Below are positions 1-8,638 of a stretch of 47,299 nt of DNA, in pieces. The stretch covers positions 7,476,438-7,523,736 of the forward strand of contig NZ_JAINUL010000001.1 in NCBI RefSeq assembly GCF_020639365.1, given 5' to 3'. A program made the translations under genes and the position numbers. Origin of the DNA: Streptomyces flavotricini (lineage in GTDB: Bacteria > Actinomycetota > Actinomycetes > Streptomycetales > Streptomycetaceae). Position 1 is the first letter of the stretch, and every line of letters begins with the position of its first letter. The notes below the pieces were generated by a model. The model was not told the origin of the DNA, did no database searches, and was given only the letters and a program-made list of their open reading frames with translations.

Positions 1-48
1 TCCGCCCTGCCCGGCAGCCCCGGCTCCGCCCTGCCCGGCAGCCCCGGG
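1..48. repeat. 24-bp direct repeat, two copies
   Basis: Bases 1-24 and 25-48 are identical except for the last base (TCCGCCCTGCCC followed by GGCAGCCCCGG). The unit is a multiple of three, so it keeps frame on either strand; on the minus strand it encodes a repeated Gly/Ala/Gln octapeptide. More copies may lie to the left of the window. Confidence 0.8.
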
Positions 49-156
49 CCGTCCCGCCGCGGCCCCGCCGACTCGCGCGGTGCCCGCCGCGGCCGGGTCC
101 GCCGACCTGGTCCGGCTCCCGCGGCGTGTTTTCCCGTCCCCCGTGTGCTCCTCCAC
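1..156 (-). CDS. Possible 5' end of a divergent gene, cut by the window edge
   Basis: Reading leftward from a GTG at 156 there is an open frame of 52 codons that runs off the window. An AGGAGG sits 6 bases ahead of this GTG, which is why I chose it over the GTG three bases upstream. The peptide begins VEEHTGDGKTRRGSR and then becomes Ala/Gly-rich where it crosses the 24-bp tandem repeat. No domain is visible in so short a piece. A basic, low-complexity N-terminus is common on actinobacterial TetR regulators, and a gene divergent from the 301 operon with an operator between them would suit a local regulator, but that is inference. The opposite strand is also open here, so this call is weak. 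Confidence 0.3.
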   Translation of the reverse strand, partial: MEEHTGDGKTRRGSRTRSADPAAAGTARVGGAAAGRPGAAGQGGAGAAGQGG

Positions 157-241
157 CACCGGCCTCCTGTTCGCCGAACCGCCCTCCGGAAGTATCTGCC
201 CGCCGGCGCGGCGGGCCGCGCACCGACCGGCCCGTAAAGAA

Positions 242-260
242 TCTGACGAGTCATCAGAAA
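242..260. promoter_or_regulatory. Predicted operator TCTGA-N7-TCAGAAA (site 1)
   Basis: An inverted repeat, TCTGA, 7 bases, TCAGA, extended on the right to TCAGAAA. It ends 40 bp before the start of the flavoprotein gene at 301. The same half-sites with the same 7-base spacing occur at 13708-13728 and 26491-26511, which makes chance unlikely. A TAAAGAAT-like -10 region lies just to its left, so a bound repressor would block transcription of the 301 operon. The regulator is unknown. Confidence 0.6.
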
Positions 261-300
261 CCTCTTCCCTCGGCCGCCGGGCTGCGGCATGCTGCCGCCC

Positions 301-1407
301 ATGGAGACGGAGCTGAGCAAGAAACTGGGAGTCGAGCACGCCATCTTCGGCTTCACGCCCTTTCCGGCGGTCGCCGCGGCCATCACCCGCGCCGGCGGCT
401 TCGGCGTCCTCGGTGCCGTCCGCTACACCGCCCCCGACGACCTCAAACGCGACCTCGACTGGATGCAGGAGCACACCGACGGCAAGCCGTACGGCCTCGA
501 CGTCGTCATGCCGGCCAAGAAGGCCGTCGACGGCGTCAGCGAGGCCGACATCGAGGCGATGATCCCGGCCGCGCACCGCGCCTTCGTCCGCGACACCCTC
601 GCCAAGCACCACGTCCCCGAGCTGGCCGAGGGCGAGGCCTCCGGCTGGCGGATCACGGGCTGGATGGAGCGGGTCGCCCGCAACCAGCTCGACGTCGCCT
701 TCGACTACCCCATCAAACTCCTGGCGAACGCCCTCGGTTCCCCGCCCGCCGACGTCATCGCGCGCGCCCACGACCACGGCGTCCTCGTCGCCGCCCTCGC
801 CGGCAGCGCCAAGCACGCCCGCCGCCACGCCGAGGCCGGCATCGACATCGTCGTCGCCCAGGGCTACGAGGCGGGCGGGCACACCGGCGACATCGCCACG
901 ATGGTCCTCGTCCCCGAGATCGCCGAGGCCGTCGCCCCGCTCCCCGTGCTCGCCGCCGGCGGCATCGGCAGCGGCGAGCAGATCGCCGCCGGTCTCGCCC
1001 TCGGCGCCCAGGGCGCCTGGCTCGGCTCCCTCTGGCTCACCACCACGGAGGCCGACCTGCACTCCCGCGCCCTCACCGAGAAGCTGCTCGCCGCCGGCTC
1101 CGGCGACACCGTCCGCTCCCGCGCCCTCACCGGCAAGCCGGCCCGCCAGCTCCGCACCGAGTGGACCGACGCCTGGGACGACCCGGCCGGCCCCGGCGCG
1201 CTCCCGATGCCGCTCCAGGGCCTGCTCGTCGCCGAGGCCGTCTCCCGCATCCAGAAGCACGAGGTCAAGCCGCTGCTCGGCACCCCCGTCGGCCAGATCG
1301 TCGGCCGGATGAACTCCGAACGCAGCGTCCAGGCCGTCTTCGACGACCTCACCCGCGGCTTCGAGCGCGCCATCGACCGCATCAACCGCATCGCCGGCCG
1401 GGCCTGA
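301..1407 (+). CDS. Nitronate monooxygenase / 2-nitropropane dioxygenase family flavoprotein
   Basis: A TIM-barrel, FMN-dependent oxidoreductase of about 368 residues. Family marks are the AGGFGVLGA segment near the N-terminus, the long stretch around IVAQGYEAGGHTGD carrying the catalytic-region histidine, and the FMN phosphate-binding LAAGGIGSG motif followed by GAQGAWLGSLWL. Members oxidise nitronates or, in actinobacterial lipid catabolism, act as flavin reductases on CoA thioesters. From memory it is closest to the Rv1533-type branch. The start at 301 gives METELSKK; an in-frame ATG at 289 adds four residues, and neither has a clear ribosome site. It lies 14 bp ahead of an acyl-CoA synthetase and behind an operator shared with steroid-like genes, so a role in acyl-CoA catabolism is more likely than nitronate detoxification; this is inference. 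Confidence 0.85.
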   Translation: METELSKKLGVEHAIFGFTPFPAVAAAITRAGGFGVLGAVRYTAPDDLKRDLDWMQEHTDGKPYGLDVVMPAKKAVDGVSEADIEAMIPAAHRAFVRDTLAKHHVPELAEGEASGWRITGWMERVARNQLDVAFDYPIKLLANALGSPPADVIARAHDHGVLVAALAGSAKHARRHAEAGIDIVVAQGYEAGGHTGDIATMVLVPEIAEAVAPLPVLAAGGIGSGEQIAAGLALGAQGAWLGSLWLTTTEADLHSRALTEKLLAAGSGDTVRSRALTGKPARQLRTEWTDAWDDPAGPGALPMPLQGLLVAEAVSRIQKHEVKPLLGTPVGQIVGRMNSERSVQAVFDDLTRGFERAIDRINRIAGRA

Positions 1408-1421
1408 GAGGTGTGATCAGC

Positions 1422-3008
1422 ATGAGTGGCACCAGTGAACAGCCCTGGGGGTCCCCCCGGACGAAGTCTGGGGGAGGTTTCTGGGCCCAGGCGGCCGCCG
1501 ACCCCGGGCGCACCGTACTGATCACCCCCGAGGGGGAGGAGTGGAGCGCCGGCCGGCTGCACGCCGACGTCAACCGCCTCGTCCACGGACTGCGCGCCGC
1601 CGGACTGGAACAGGGCGACGTCTTCGCCGTGGTCCTGCCCAACGGAGTCGAGTTCCTCACCGCCTACCTCGCCGCCTCCCAGGCCGGCTTCTACCTGGTC
1701 CCGGTCAACCACCACCTCGTCGGCCCGGAGATCGCCTGGATCGTCTCCGACTCCGGCGCCAAGGTCCTCATCGCGCACGAGCGCTTCGCCGAAGCCGCCA
1801 CCGCCGCGGCCGACGAGGCGGGCCTGCCCGCGAGCCACCGCTACGCCGTCGGAGCGGTCGCGGGGTTCCACCCGTACGACCGGCTCCTCGGCGGACAGCC
1901 CGGGACCCCGCCCGAGGGGCGCACCCTCGGCTGGGTCATGAACTACACCTCCGGCACCACGGGTCGCCCGCGCGGCATCCGCCGCCCGCTGCCCGGCAAG
2001 CTCCCGGAGGAGACGTACCTCGGCGGCTTCCTCGGCATCTTCGGCATCCGGCCGTTCGACGGCAACGTCCACCTGGTCTGCTCGCCGCTCTACCACACCG
2101 CCGTCCTCCAATTCGCGGGCGCCGCCCTGCACATCGGGCACCCGCTGGTCCTGATGGACCGCTGGACCCCGCAGGAGATGCTGCGGCTCATCGACGACCA
2201 CGCCTGCACGCACACCCACATGGTCCCGACGCAGTTCCACCGGCTCCTCGCGCTGCCGCAGGAGACGAAGGACGCCTACGACGTCTCCTCGATGCGGCAC
2301 GCGATCCACGGGGCCGCGCCCTGCCCGGACCACGTCAAGCGGGCGATGATCGACTGGTGGGGCACCTGCGTGGAGGAGTACTACGCGGCCAGCGAGGGCG
2401 GCGGCGCCTTCGCCACCGCCGAGGACTGGCTGAAGAAGCCGGGAACGGTCGGCAGGGCCTGGCCGATCAGCGAGCTCGCCGTCTTCGACGACGAGGGCAA
2501 CCGACTGCCTCCCGGCGAACTCGGCACCGTCTACCTGAAGATGAACACCGGCGGCTTCAGCTACCACAAGGACGAGGACAAGACGAAGAAGAACCGCATC
2601 GGCGACTTCTTCACGGTGGGCGACCTCGGGCTGATCGACGAGGACGGGTACCTCTTCCTGCGCGACCGCAAGATCGACATGATCATCTCGGGCGGCGTGA
2701 ACATCTACCCGGCCGAGATCGAGTCCGCCCTGCTCACCCACCCGGCGGTCGCGGACGCCGCCGCCTTCGGGATCCCGCACACCGACTGGGGCGAGGAGGT
2801 CAAGGCGGTCGTCGAACCGGCCGAGGGCTTCGTCGCCGGGGACGCACTCGCCGCGGAGATCCTGCACCACTGCGAGCGGCAGCTCGCCGGCTTCAAACGG
2901 CCGAAGTCGGTCGACTTCATCGAGACGATGCCGCGCGACCCGAACGGCAAGCTGTACAAGCGGCGGCTGCGCGATCCGTACTGGGAGGGCCGCGAGCGCG
3001 CGATGTGA
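1422..3008 (+). CDS. Acyl-CoA synthetase (AMP-forming)
   Basis: Adenylate-forming ligase of 528 residues that would activate a carboxylic acid with ATP and then load CoA. The P-loop-like motif YTSGTTGRPRG, the YYAASEGG (A5) region, the GDLGLIDEDGYLFLRDRK hinge region (A7-A8) and the C-terminal lysine motif PRDPNGKLYKRR (A10) are all present. The ending YWEGRERAM is typical of actinobacterial FadD4/FadD17-like proteins, whose substrates are medium, long or steroid-side-chain acids. It is translated 14 bp after the preceding flavoprotein, probably from the same mRNA. An odd G/C-palindromic segment in codons 9-19 encodes the atypical stretch WGSPRTKSGGG, as if a short repeat had been inserted near the N-terminus. 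Confidence 0.88.
   Translation: MSGTSEQPWGSPRTKSGGGFWAQAAADPGRTVLITPEGEEWSAGRLHADVNRLVHGLRAAGLEQGDVFAVVLPNGVEFLTAYLAASQAGFYLVPVNHHLVGPEIAWIVSDSGAKVLIAHERFAEAATAAADEAGLPASHRYAVGAVAGFHPYDRLLGGQPGTPPEGRTLGWVMNYTSGTTGRPRGIRRPLPGKLPEETYLGGFLGIFGIRPFDGNVHLVCSPLYHTAVLQFAGAALHIGHPLVLMDRWTPQEMLRLIDDHACTHTHMVPTQFHRLLALPQETKDAYDVSSMRHAIHGAAPCPDHVKRAMIDWWGTCVEEYYAASEGGGAFATAEDWLKKPGTVGRAWPISELAVFDDEGNRLPPGELGTVYLKMNTGGFSYHKDEDKTKKNRIGDFFTVGDLGLIDEDGYLFLRDRKIDMIISGGVNIYPAEIESALLTHPAVADAAAFGIPHTDWGEEVKAVVEPAEGFVAGDALAAEILHHCERQLAGFKRPKSVDFIETMPRDPNGKLYKRRLRDPYWEGRERAM
1444..1477. repeat. REP-like palindromic element inside a coding region
   Basis: The segment contains GGGGGTCCCCCC followed by an imperfect hairpin, CCCCCGGAC-gaa-GTCTGGGGG. 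Its G/C-run palindrome style resembles dispersed palindromes in Streptomyces chromosomes. It is in frame within the acyl-CoA synthetase, adding about 11 residues before the conserved fold begins. Confidence 0.55.
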
Positions 3009-3163
3009 ACGCCCCGAGTGGGGTGGACCGGGACCCGAGACCCGTGGCCCGAGCTCCCGGCCCCGGTCCGCCACGCCCGAGAGATCGTGAGAAGTGCCAC
3101 GTCAGGGCCCCGGACGCGGCCCTTGCGGCGCACTCGGGGGATACTTCTGGCAAGTTGGCTGAT

Positions 3164-4315
3164 ATGAGTACGGCTACCCGCAGATTGCCCCTGACCGACT
3201 GGACCGTCGTGGTCCCCGTGGTGGCGCTCCTCGCGCTCGTCTTCAGCTGGGGACGCGATCTGCCCGGATTCGCCGTGGCCCTGGTCGCCCTCTGCCTCGG
3301 GGGCGCGGTGCTGGCGGCCGTGCACCACGCCGAGGTCGTCGCCCACCGGGTGGGCGAACCGTTCGGCTCGCTCGTCCTGGCCGTCGCCGTCACCGTCATC
3401 GAAGTGGCCCTCATCGTCACCCTGATGGCCGACGGCGGCGACAAGACCGCCTCCCTCGCCCGGGACACCGTCTTCGCGGCCGTCATGATCACCTGCAACG
3501 GCATCGTCGGCCTGTCGCTGCTCGTGGGCGCGCTGCGCAACCGGGTCGCCGTCTTCAACGCCGAGGGCTCGGGCGCGGCCCTGGCCACCGTGGCCACCCT
3601 GGCCGTCCTCAGCCTGGTCCTGCCGACGTTCACCACCAGCAAGCCGGGCCCCGAGTTCTCCACCGCCCAGCTGACCTTCGCCGCCGTCGCCTCACTCGCC
3701 TTGTACGGGCTGTTCATCGCCGTCCAGACGGTCCGCCACCGCGACTACTTCCTGCCGGTGGCCACCGGGGCCGGTACGGGGAAGGCGGCCGGGGCCTCCG
3801 GCGGCGGCGAGGCGGACGGGGGCGGGGACGGCGACGGGGAACACGCCACGCCGCCCACTTCCCGCGCCGCCCTGGTCAGCCTCGGTCTGCTGCTCGTCGC
3901 ACTCATCGCCGTCGTCGGCGACGCCAAGGCCGTCTCGCCCACCATCGAGGCGGGCGTCGCCAAAGCCGGCCTGCCCAACGCCGTCGTGGGTGTGATCATC
4001 GCCCTGCTGGTACTGGCCCCGGAGACCCTCGCAGCCGTCCGCGCCGCCCGCCGCGACCGCGTCCAGACCAGCCTCAACCTGGCCTACGGCTCCGCGATCG
4101 CCAGCATCGGACTGACCATCCCGGCCATCGCCCTCGCCACCATCTGGCTGTCCGGCCCGCTGCTGCTCGGCCTCGGACCGATCCACATGGTGCTGCTCGC
4201 CCTGACCGTCGTGGTCAGCGCCCTCACCATCGCGCCCGGCCGGGCCACGCTGCTGCAGGGCGGCGTGCACCTCGTACTGCTGGCCGCGTACCTCTTCCTC
4301 GCCGTCAGCCCGTGA
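3164..4315 (+). CDS. chaA: ChaA-type calcium/sodium-proton antiporter
   Basis: Integral membrane cation/proton exchanger of 383 residues and about 11 hydrophobic segments. The two inverted repeats of the CaCA fold can be seen: the first carries VTVIEVALIVTLM, the second LAPETLAAVRAARRDRVQTSLNLAYGSAIASIGL, each with the acidic residue expected in an alpha-repeat. Between them lies a roughly 25-residue Gly/Asp/Glu-rich linker (around 205-230), a plausible cytosolic regulatory or metal-sensing loop. It would export Ca2+ or Na+ in exchange for protons. There is no obvious ribosome site ahead of the ATG. It is separated by 155 bp from the acyl-CoA synthetase and ends at a bidirectional hairpin, so it is probably its own unit. 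Confidence 0.88.
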   Translation: MSTATRRLPLTDWTVVVPVVALLALVFSWGRDLPGFAVALVALCLGGAVLAAVHHAEVVAHRVGEPFGSLVLAVAVTVIEVALIVTLMADGGDKTASLARDTVFAAVMITCNGIVGLSLLVGALRNRVAVFNAEGSGAALATVATLAVLSLVLPTFTTSKPGPEFSTAQLTFAAVASLALYGLFIAVQTVRHRDYFLPVATGAGTGKAAGASGGGEADGGGDGDGEHATPPTSRAALVSLGLLLVALIAVVGDAKAVSPTIEAGVAKAGLPNAVVGVIIALLVLAPETLAAVRAARRDRVQTSLNLAYGSAIASIGLTIPAIALATIWLSGPLLLGLGPIHMVLLALTVVVSALTIAPGRATLLQGGVHLVLLAAYLFLAVSP

Positions 4316-4323
4316 GCACCCCC

Positions 4324-4349
4324 GCGGGGCCGGAACGACCCGGCCCCGC
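4324..4349. terminator. Bidirectional terminator hairpin
   Basis: A perfect 10-bp stem GCGGGGCCGG / CCGGCCCCGC with a 6-base loop, placed between the convergent stops of the antiporter gene and the acylase gene. It has no T-run, as is usual in Streptomyces. Confidence 0.75.
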
Positions 4350-4364
4350 AAGGACCGACGGGGG

Positions 4365-6836
4365 TCAGCGGCGCTCGCGCGGCCAGACCACCTCCAGCTG
4401 CGGCGAGGTGAGGATGTCCCGCTCGCAGAACCGCGAGGTCACCCACCGCTCCTGGGAGAACAGCCGGGTCTGGTCGGCGTAGTGCGGCGAGTTCGGGTTC
4501 GACGACTGGCCGTACGTGAGCAGCGTGCGCGCCACGGGGCAGCGGCCGCCGTCCCAGCCGACCGCCTGGATGTGGCTGGAGCCGTGCACGACCTCCGGGT
4601 AGCCGCCGGCCGCCGCGTTCCACGGCGCCTCGATCTTGTTCCACACGCCGAGCGCCTCGGTGCCGCCCGGCACCGGCAGCCTCTGCCCGCCGCGCACCAC
4701 GAACTGGTGCTCGCCGAGCGGCGCGTCCGGCGCGATGCCGGCCGCCCCGAGCTCCGCGACGGTGTCCGCGAGGGCTCGTCCGATCCCGGGCGCCGCCTGG
4801 TTGAGCGTACGGGGCGTGCGTACGGGGTCGGCCGCCGAGAACGGCACCAGCCACAGGTCCTTGGCCGGCGTGCTCGCGGTCAGCTTGCGCCAGAACCGGT
4901 CGAAGAACAGCGCGCCGCGGCTGCCGGTGTCGGCGCTGCGGTCCCAGCCCGCCAGCACCGCGCAGGCCCCCGAGACGTCCACCGGCCGGCCGTCGCTCGC
5001 GGTCGCCACGCCGCCGGGCAGCGCGGCGCAGGCCTTCGCCGCGTCGGCCGCCGCCAGGTCACCGGCCGGCACCCGGTTGGCGAACTGCTGCTTCTGCAGG
5101 TCCGCCACGGTCAGCCCGCCCCTGGTGGCCATCGCGGAGACGTCCTCCACCGCCCCCCGGGTGCGCAGCGAACGCGGGGTGGCGAGGGTCCCCCAGATCC
5201 GCTCGTAGCCGGTCACCGGTGTCTCGGCATTGGCCAGCCAGGCGCTGTCGTTCGAGTTCTCGGCGTACGGGGCGTCGCGCAGCGTCGGCGCCTTCCCCGG
5301 GCCGAACACCCCGGGCTGCACCGCGTCCGGGTCCGAGCCGAGCGCGCAGTCGCCCCGCGCGCCGTCGAGCACCGCGAGCCCGGACGCCGGGTACGTGGCC
5401 CTGCCGAGCGGGGTGGAGCAGCGGGCGGCGAGCTCGTCGGTGATCCGGGGGAGCACCTGGGACTGGGTGAACAGGGTCCCGCCGGCCGAGTCCGCGGCGA
5501 TCGTGTTGACCCAGGGCAGGCCCTGCGTCCGCTTCAGCGCGTCCTGGATCCCGGCGACGGAGCGCGCCCTGCCGATGGCGAGGGCGGTGTCGGAGCCCCG
5601 CAGGTTGGCCGCGTTCGGGTCGTTCAGCGCGTACGCCGTACCGGCCGTCCAGGGCAGTGGCAGGCCCGGGCCGAGGCCGGTGACCACGGGCCCGTACCGG
5701 GTCCACCACTGGGTCCGCGTGACGGGGGAGCCGCCGCCCGCCACCTGGACGCTGACCTGGCGCCGCGTCATCTTCTCCGGCTTGCCGTCGACCAGGTAGG
5801 CGGTCGGGTCGGCCGGGTCCAGCGTGAGCTGGTGCAGGTTGACGGGGGTGCCGGTGGCCACGGTGTGGCTCCAGGCCACCTTCTCGTTGAAGCCGATGTT
5901 CACCACGGGGGTGCCGAGCAGGGAGCCGCCTGAGACGTTCAGCTCGCCGGGTATGGTCTGCTGCGACTGCCAGAACCTGCGGCCGCCCTGCCAGGGGTAG
6001 TGCGGGTTCCCGAGCAGCAGGCCGTGGCCGTTCGCGGTGGTGGAGCCGCCGAAGGCCACCGCGTTGGAGCCCATGTCGTAGCGCCCCGTGTCGAAGAAGG
6101 CCCGCGCCGCCTCGGCGGCGGCCGCCGGGTCGGTGGTCGGGCTGGTGGTCGGGCCGGCCGGGTCGGCGGCGAGGGAGGCCGCCCGGGCCGGCGGCTGCGC
6201 CGCGGCGATGTCGTCGACGGCGCGCCCTTGCCCCCCGATCACCGAGACGGCGAAGGCGCGGGCGGCCACGTCGACGGCGCTGACCGGGCGCACCCAGGCG
6301 GCGCCCTTGCAGGCCGGGTCGGTGATCTTGTTCTGGGCCAGCCAGGCGTTGTACCCGGCGGCCCAGCCGCGCATCAGTTCCTTGAGGTCCCGGGTGGGGC
6401 CGGCCGGGGCGGGCGCGGCGAGCAGCTTCTCGACGGTGCCGGCCTCCCGGACCCCCTTGAAGTACAGGTCACTGGTGAGGTTCTTGCTCGCGGAGGAGAG
6501 CGAGCCGTCGGTCGCCGCGTCGGCCCCGAACCAGCGCGAGCGCTCGCCGGCCACGGTCACGAAACCGTCGGCGAGCACGCAGGCCTGGTCGGCGGCCTGG
6601 GCCCAGCCGGTGCCGAAGCCGAGGTGCGCGTAGTCCTGGGCCAGGATGTGCGGGATGCCGTTCTCGGTGTACCGGATGACGGCCGACAGGCCGCCGCCGG
6701 AGGGCCCGCGATCGGCGCCGGAGGCCGTGGCCGAGGCCTGCGGTGCCGCCGCGGTGACCGCGAGCAGGGCGGCGCCGAGGAGCGCGGCGCGCCTGAGGAG
6801 CGGACGGGTGCGTCCGGGTCCGTCGAACGAGTGCAA
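4365..6836 (-). CDS. Secreted penicillin acylase family protein (possible acyl-homoserine-lactone or lipopeptide acylase)
   Basis: An Ntn-hydrolase precursor of about 823 residues. A TTG at 6836, preceded by GGAGG, starts a signal peptide (basic PGRTRPLLRR, then AALLGAALLAVTAAA, cleavage after PQASA); an ATG at 6938 is in frame but adds 34 non-signal residues. The alpha chain is followed by a Thr/Pro/Ala linker and then GSNAVAFGG near residue 256, where Ser257 should become the N-terminal nucleophile after autocleavage; the downstream GNPHYPWQG and SHTVATGTPVNLHQL match the beta chain. Relatives deacylate penicillins, cyclic lipopeptides or N-acyl homoserine lactones outside the cell. The substrate cannot be read from sequence. 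It is divergent from an acyl-CoA ligase that could activate a released fatty acid. Confidence 0.88.
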   Translation of the reverse strand: MHSFDGPGRTRPLLRRAALLGAALLAVTAAAPQASATASGADRGPSGGGLSAVIRYTENGIPHILAQDYAHLGFGTGWAQAADQACVLADGFVTVAGERSRWFGADAATDGSLSSASKNLTSDLYFKGVREAGTVEKLLAAPAPAGPTRDLKELMRGWAAGYNAWLAQNKITDPACKGAAWVRPVSAVDVAARAFAVSVIGGQGRAVDDIAAAQPPARAASLAADPAGPTTSPTTDPAAAAEAARAFFDTGRYDMGSNAVAFGGSTTANGHGLLLGNPHYPWQGGRRFWQSQQTIPGELNVSGGSLLGTPVVNIGFNEKVAWSHTVATGTPVNLHQLTLDPADPTAYLVDGKPEKMTRRQVSVQVAGGGSPVTRTQWWTRYGPVVTGLGPGLPLPWTAGTAYALNDPNAANLRGSDTALAIGRARSVAGIQDALKRTQGLPWVNTIAADSAGGTLFTQSQVLPRITDELAARCSTPLGRATYPASGLAVLDGARGDCALGSDPDAVQPGVFGPGKAPTLRDAPYAENSNDSAWLANAETPVTGYERIWGTLATPRSLRTRGAVEDVSAMATRGGLTVADLQKQQFANRVPAGDLAAADAAKACAALPGGVATASDGRPVDVSGACAVLAGWDRSADTGSRGALFFDRFWRKLTASTPAKDLWLVPFSAADPVRTPRTLNQAAPGIGRALADTVAELGAAGIAPDAPLGEHQFVVRGGQRLPVPGGTEALGVWNKIEAPWNAAAGGYPEVVHGSSHIQAVGWDGGRCPVARTLLTYGQSSNPNSPHYADQTRLFSQERWVTSRFCERDILTSPQLEVVWPRERR

Positions 6837-6920
6837 CGTGCCTCCCAAGTAGCCTGCGGATGAGCTGGGTTGCCCGTGGTACAGGCGGTGCTGGCGTGCC
6901 CCCACACTCATGCAGTCCGC

Positions 6921-6935
6921 TTGACGATCTGTCAA
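6921..6935. promoter_or_regulatory. Predicted operator TTGA-N7-TCAA (relaxed relative of site 1)
   Basis: A perfect palindrome TTGAC-gatct-GTCAA in the 167-bp divergent region between the acylase and the acyl-CoA ligase. It has the same TGA-N7-TCA architecture as the sites at 242, 13708 and 26491, but T/A replaces C/G at the flank and the AAA extension is missing. It may bind the same regulator weakly or a related one. Confidence 0.45.
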
Positions 6936-7003
6936 CATCCCGTTTGGTATCCCGGTTGTCGGGGTTATTGACCTCCGGCGTACGCGAAGACGAGGATCGC
7001 GCC

Positions 7004-8536
7004 ATGACGGCAGCGCGGGCGGTGCGGCAGAACACGGTCGACGGGCTGGTGCGCGACAGCGCGCTGCGGGTCCCGGACCGGCAGGCCGTCCGCTACCGCG
7101 AACGGACGTGGACGTACGCGGAGCTCGACGCCGCCGTCTCCACCGGCGCCGCCGTCCTGCGGGAGCGGTACGGGCTGGCCGACGGCGACCGGGTGGCGAC
7201 CTTCGCCCACAACTCGGACGCCTATCTCATCGCCTTCCTCGCCTGCGCCCGCGCCGGGCTGACGCACGTCCCGGTGAACCAGAACCTCACCGGCGAGGAC
7301 CTCGCGTACATCCTGGGCGACTGCACGAGCGCGCTGGTCCTCGCCGACCCGGACCTGGCGGCGCGGGTCCCCGAGGGGCATGCCGTACGGCCGCTGCGCG
7401 ACGCGCCCGGCTCCTTCCTGGCGGAGCTCGCCGAACCGCTGCCGTTCGTACCGGACCGCGACCCGTACGCCGTGGTGCAGTTGCTCTACACCTCGGGGAC
7501 CACCGCGCTGCCCAAGGGCGCGATGATGACGCACAAGGCCCTGGTCCACGAGTACGAGAGCGCGATCGAGGCGCTGGACCTGTCCGGGGCGGACCGGCCG
7601 GTGCACTCGCTGCCGCTCTACCACTCGGCGCAGATGCACGTCTTCCTGCTGCCCTACCTGGCCGTGGGCGCGCGGAACACGATCCTGGACGCGCCCGTCG
7701 CCGAGGAGGTCTTCGCCCTGGTGGAGGCGGGTCTGGCGGACAGCCTGTTCGCGCCGCCCACGGTGTGGATCGGGCTCGCGAACCACCCGGACTTCGGTCG
7801 GCGCGAGCTGGGCGCGCTGCGCAAGGCCTACTACGGGGCCTCGATCATGCCGGTGCCCGTGCTGGAGCGGCTGCGGGCCCGGCTGCCCGGGCTCGGCTTC
7901 TACAACTGTTTCGGGCAGAGCGAGATCGGCCCGCTGGCCACGGTGCTGGGACCGGACGAGCACGAGGGGCGGATGGACTCCTGCGGGCGGCCGGTCCGCC
8001 ACGTCGAGGCGAAGGTCGTCGACGAGGACGGCGCTCAGGTGCCGGACGGCACGGCGGGAGAGGTGGTGTACCGCTCGCCCCAGCTCTGTCTGGGGTACTG
8101 GAACGACCCCGAGGCGACGAAGAAGGCCTTCCGGGACGGTTGGTTCCGCTCCGGGGACCTCGCGGTGCGGGACGCGGAGGGCTACTTCACGGTCGTCGAC
8201 CGGGTGAAGGACGTCATCAACTCGGGCGGAGTGCTGGTGGCCTCCCGGCAGGTCGAGGACGTGCTGTACGCCCACCCGGGGGTCGCCGAGGCGGCGGTGG
8301 TGGGCCTGCCCGACGAGCGGTGGATCGAGGCGGTCACGGCGGTCGTGGTGCCGCGAGGGGAGGTGACGGAGGCGGAGCTGCTGGTCCACGCGCGCGAGAG
8401 GCTGGCCCACTTCAAGGCCCCGAAGCGGGTGCTGTTCGTGGACGCCCTCCCGCGCAACGCCAGCGGCAAGATCCTCAAGCGGGAACTCCGGGACCGCTTC
8501 GGGCAGGCGGACTGCCAAGGCCGCCAGGACCGGTAG
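7004..8536 (+). CDS. Acyl-CoA ligase (FadD family)
   Basis: AMP-forming ligase of 510 residues. LYTSGTTALPKGAMMTH (A3), FYNCFGQSEIGP (A5), GDLAVRDAEGYFTVVDRVKDVINSGG (A7-A8) and LPRNASGKILKRELRD (A10 with the catalytic lysine) are intact. It resembles FadD13-type long/medium-chain acyl-CoA ligases. The ATG at 7004 is chosen because it has GAGG 8 bases upstream and begins the family-typical NTVDGLVRDSA helix; an upstream ATG at 6860 would run back through the promoter region. The last ten codons read into a CAGGACCGG-type repeat, so the C-terminal tail QADCQGRQDR is probably recent. Divergent promoter and palindrome are shared with the secreted acylase. Confidence 0.87.
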   Translation: MTAARAVRQNTVDGLVRDSALRVPDRQAVRYRERTWTYAELDAAVSTGAAVLRERYGLADGDRVATFAHNSDAYLIAFLACARAGLTHVPVNQNLTGEDLAYILGDCTSALVLADPDLAARVPEGHAVRPLRDAPGSFLAELAEPLPFVPDRDPYAVVQLLYTSGTTALPKGAMMTHKALVHEYESAIEALDLSGADRPVHSLPLYHSAQMHVFLLPYLAVGARNTILDAPVAEEVFALVEAGLADSLFAPPTVWIGLANHPDFGRRELGALRKAYYGASIMPVPVLERLRARLPGLGFYNCFGQSEIGPLATVLGPDEHEGRMDSCGRPVRHVEAKVVDEDGAQVPDGTAGEVVYRSPQLCLGYWNDPEATKKAFRDGWFRSGDLAVRDAEGYFTVVDRVKDVINSGGVLVASRQVEDVLYAHPGVAEAAVVGLPDERWIEAVTAVVVPRGEVTEAELLVHARERLAHFKAPKRVLFVDALPRNASGKILKRELRDRFGQADCQGRQDR

Positions 8537-8606
8537 GCCTGCCAGGGGCCCCGGACCTGCCAGGACCGGCCAGGATCGGCAGGACCGGCAGGACCGGTCA
8601 GGACCG
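8525..8606. repeat. Degenerate 9-10 bp tandem repeat (CAGGACCGG)
   Basis: At least six near copies of CAGGACCGGC or its variants (from 8525, then contiguous from 8561 to 8606). The array overlaps the end of the acyl-CoA ligase and fills the convergent gap before the YihY gene, and may fold and act in termination. Confidence 0.65.
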
Positions 8607-8638
8607 CCCGGGAAGGCCGGGCCCGGCCGGCAGGGGCC

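Noticed and set aside
126..1421. Long N-terminal extension of the acyl-CoA synthetase back to 126
   Set aside because: It overlaps the flavoprotein gene in another frame and is Arg/Pro-rich; the ATG at 1422 begins the known fold.
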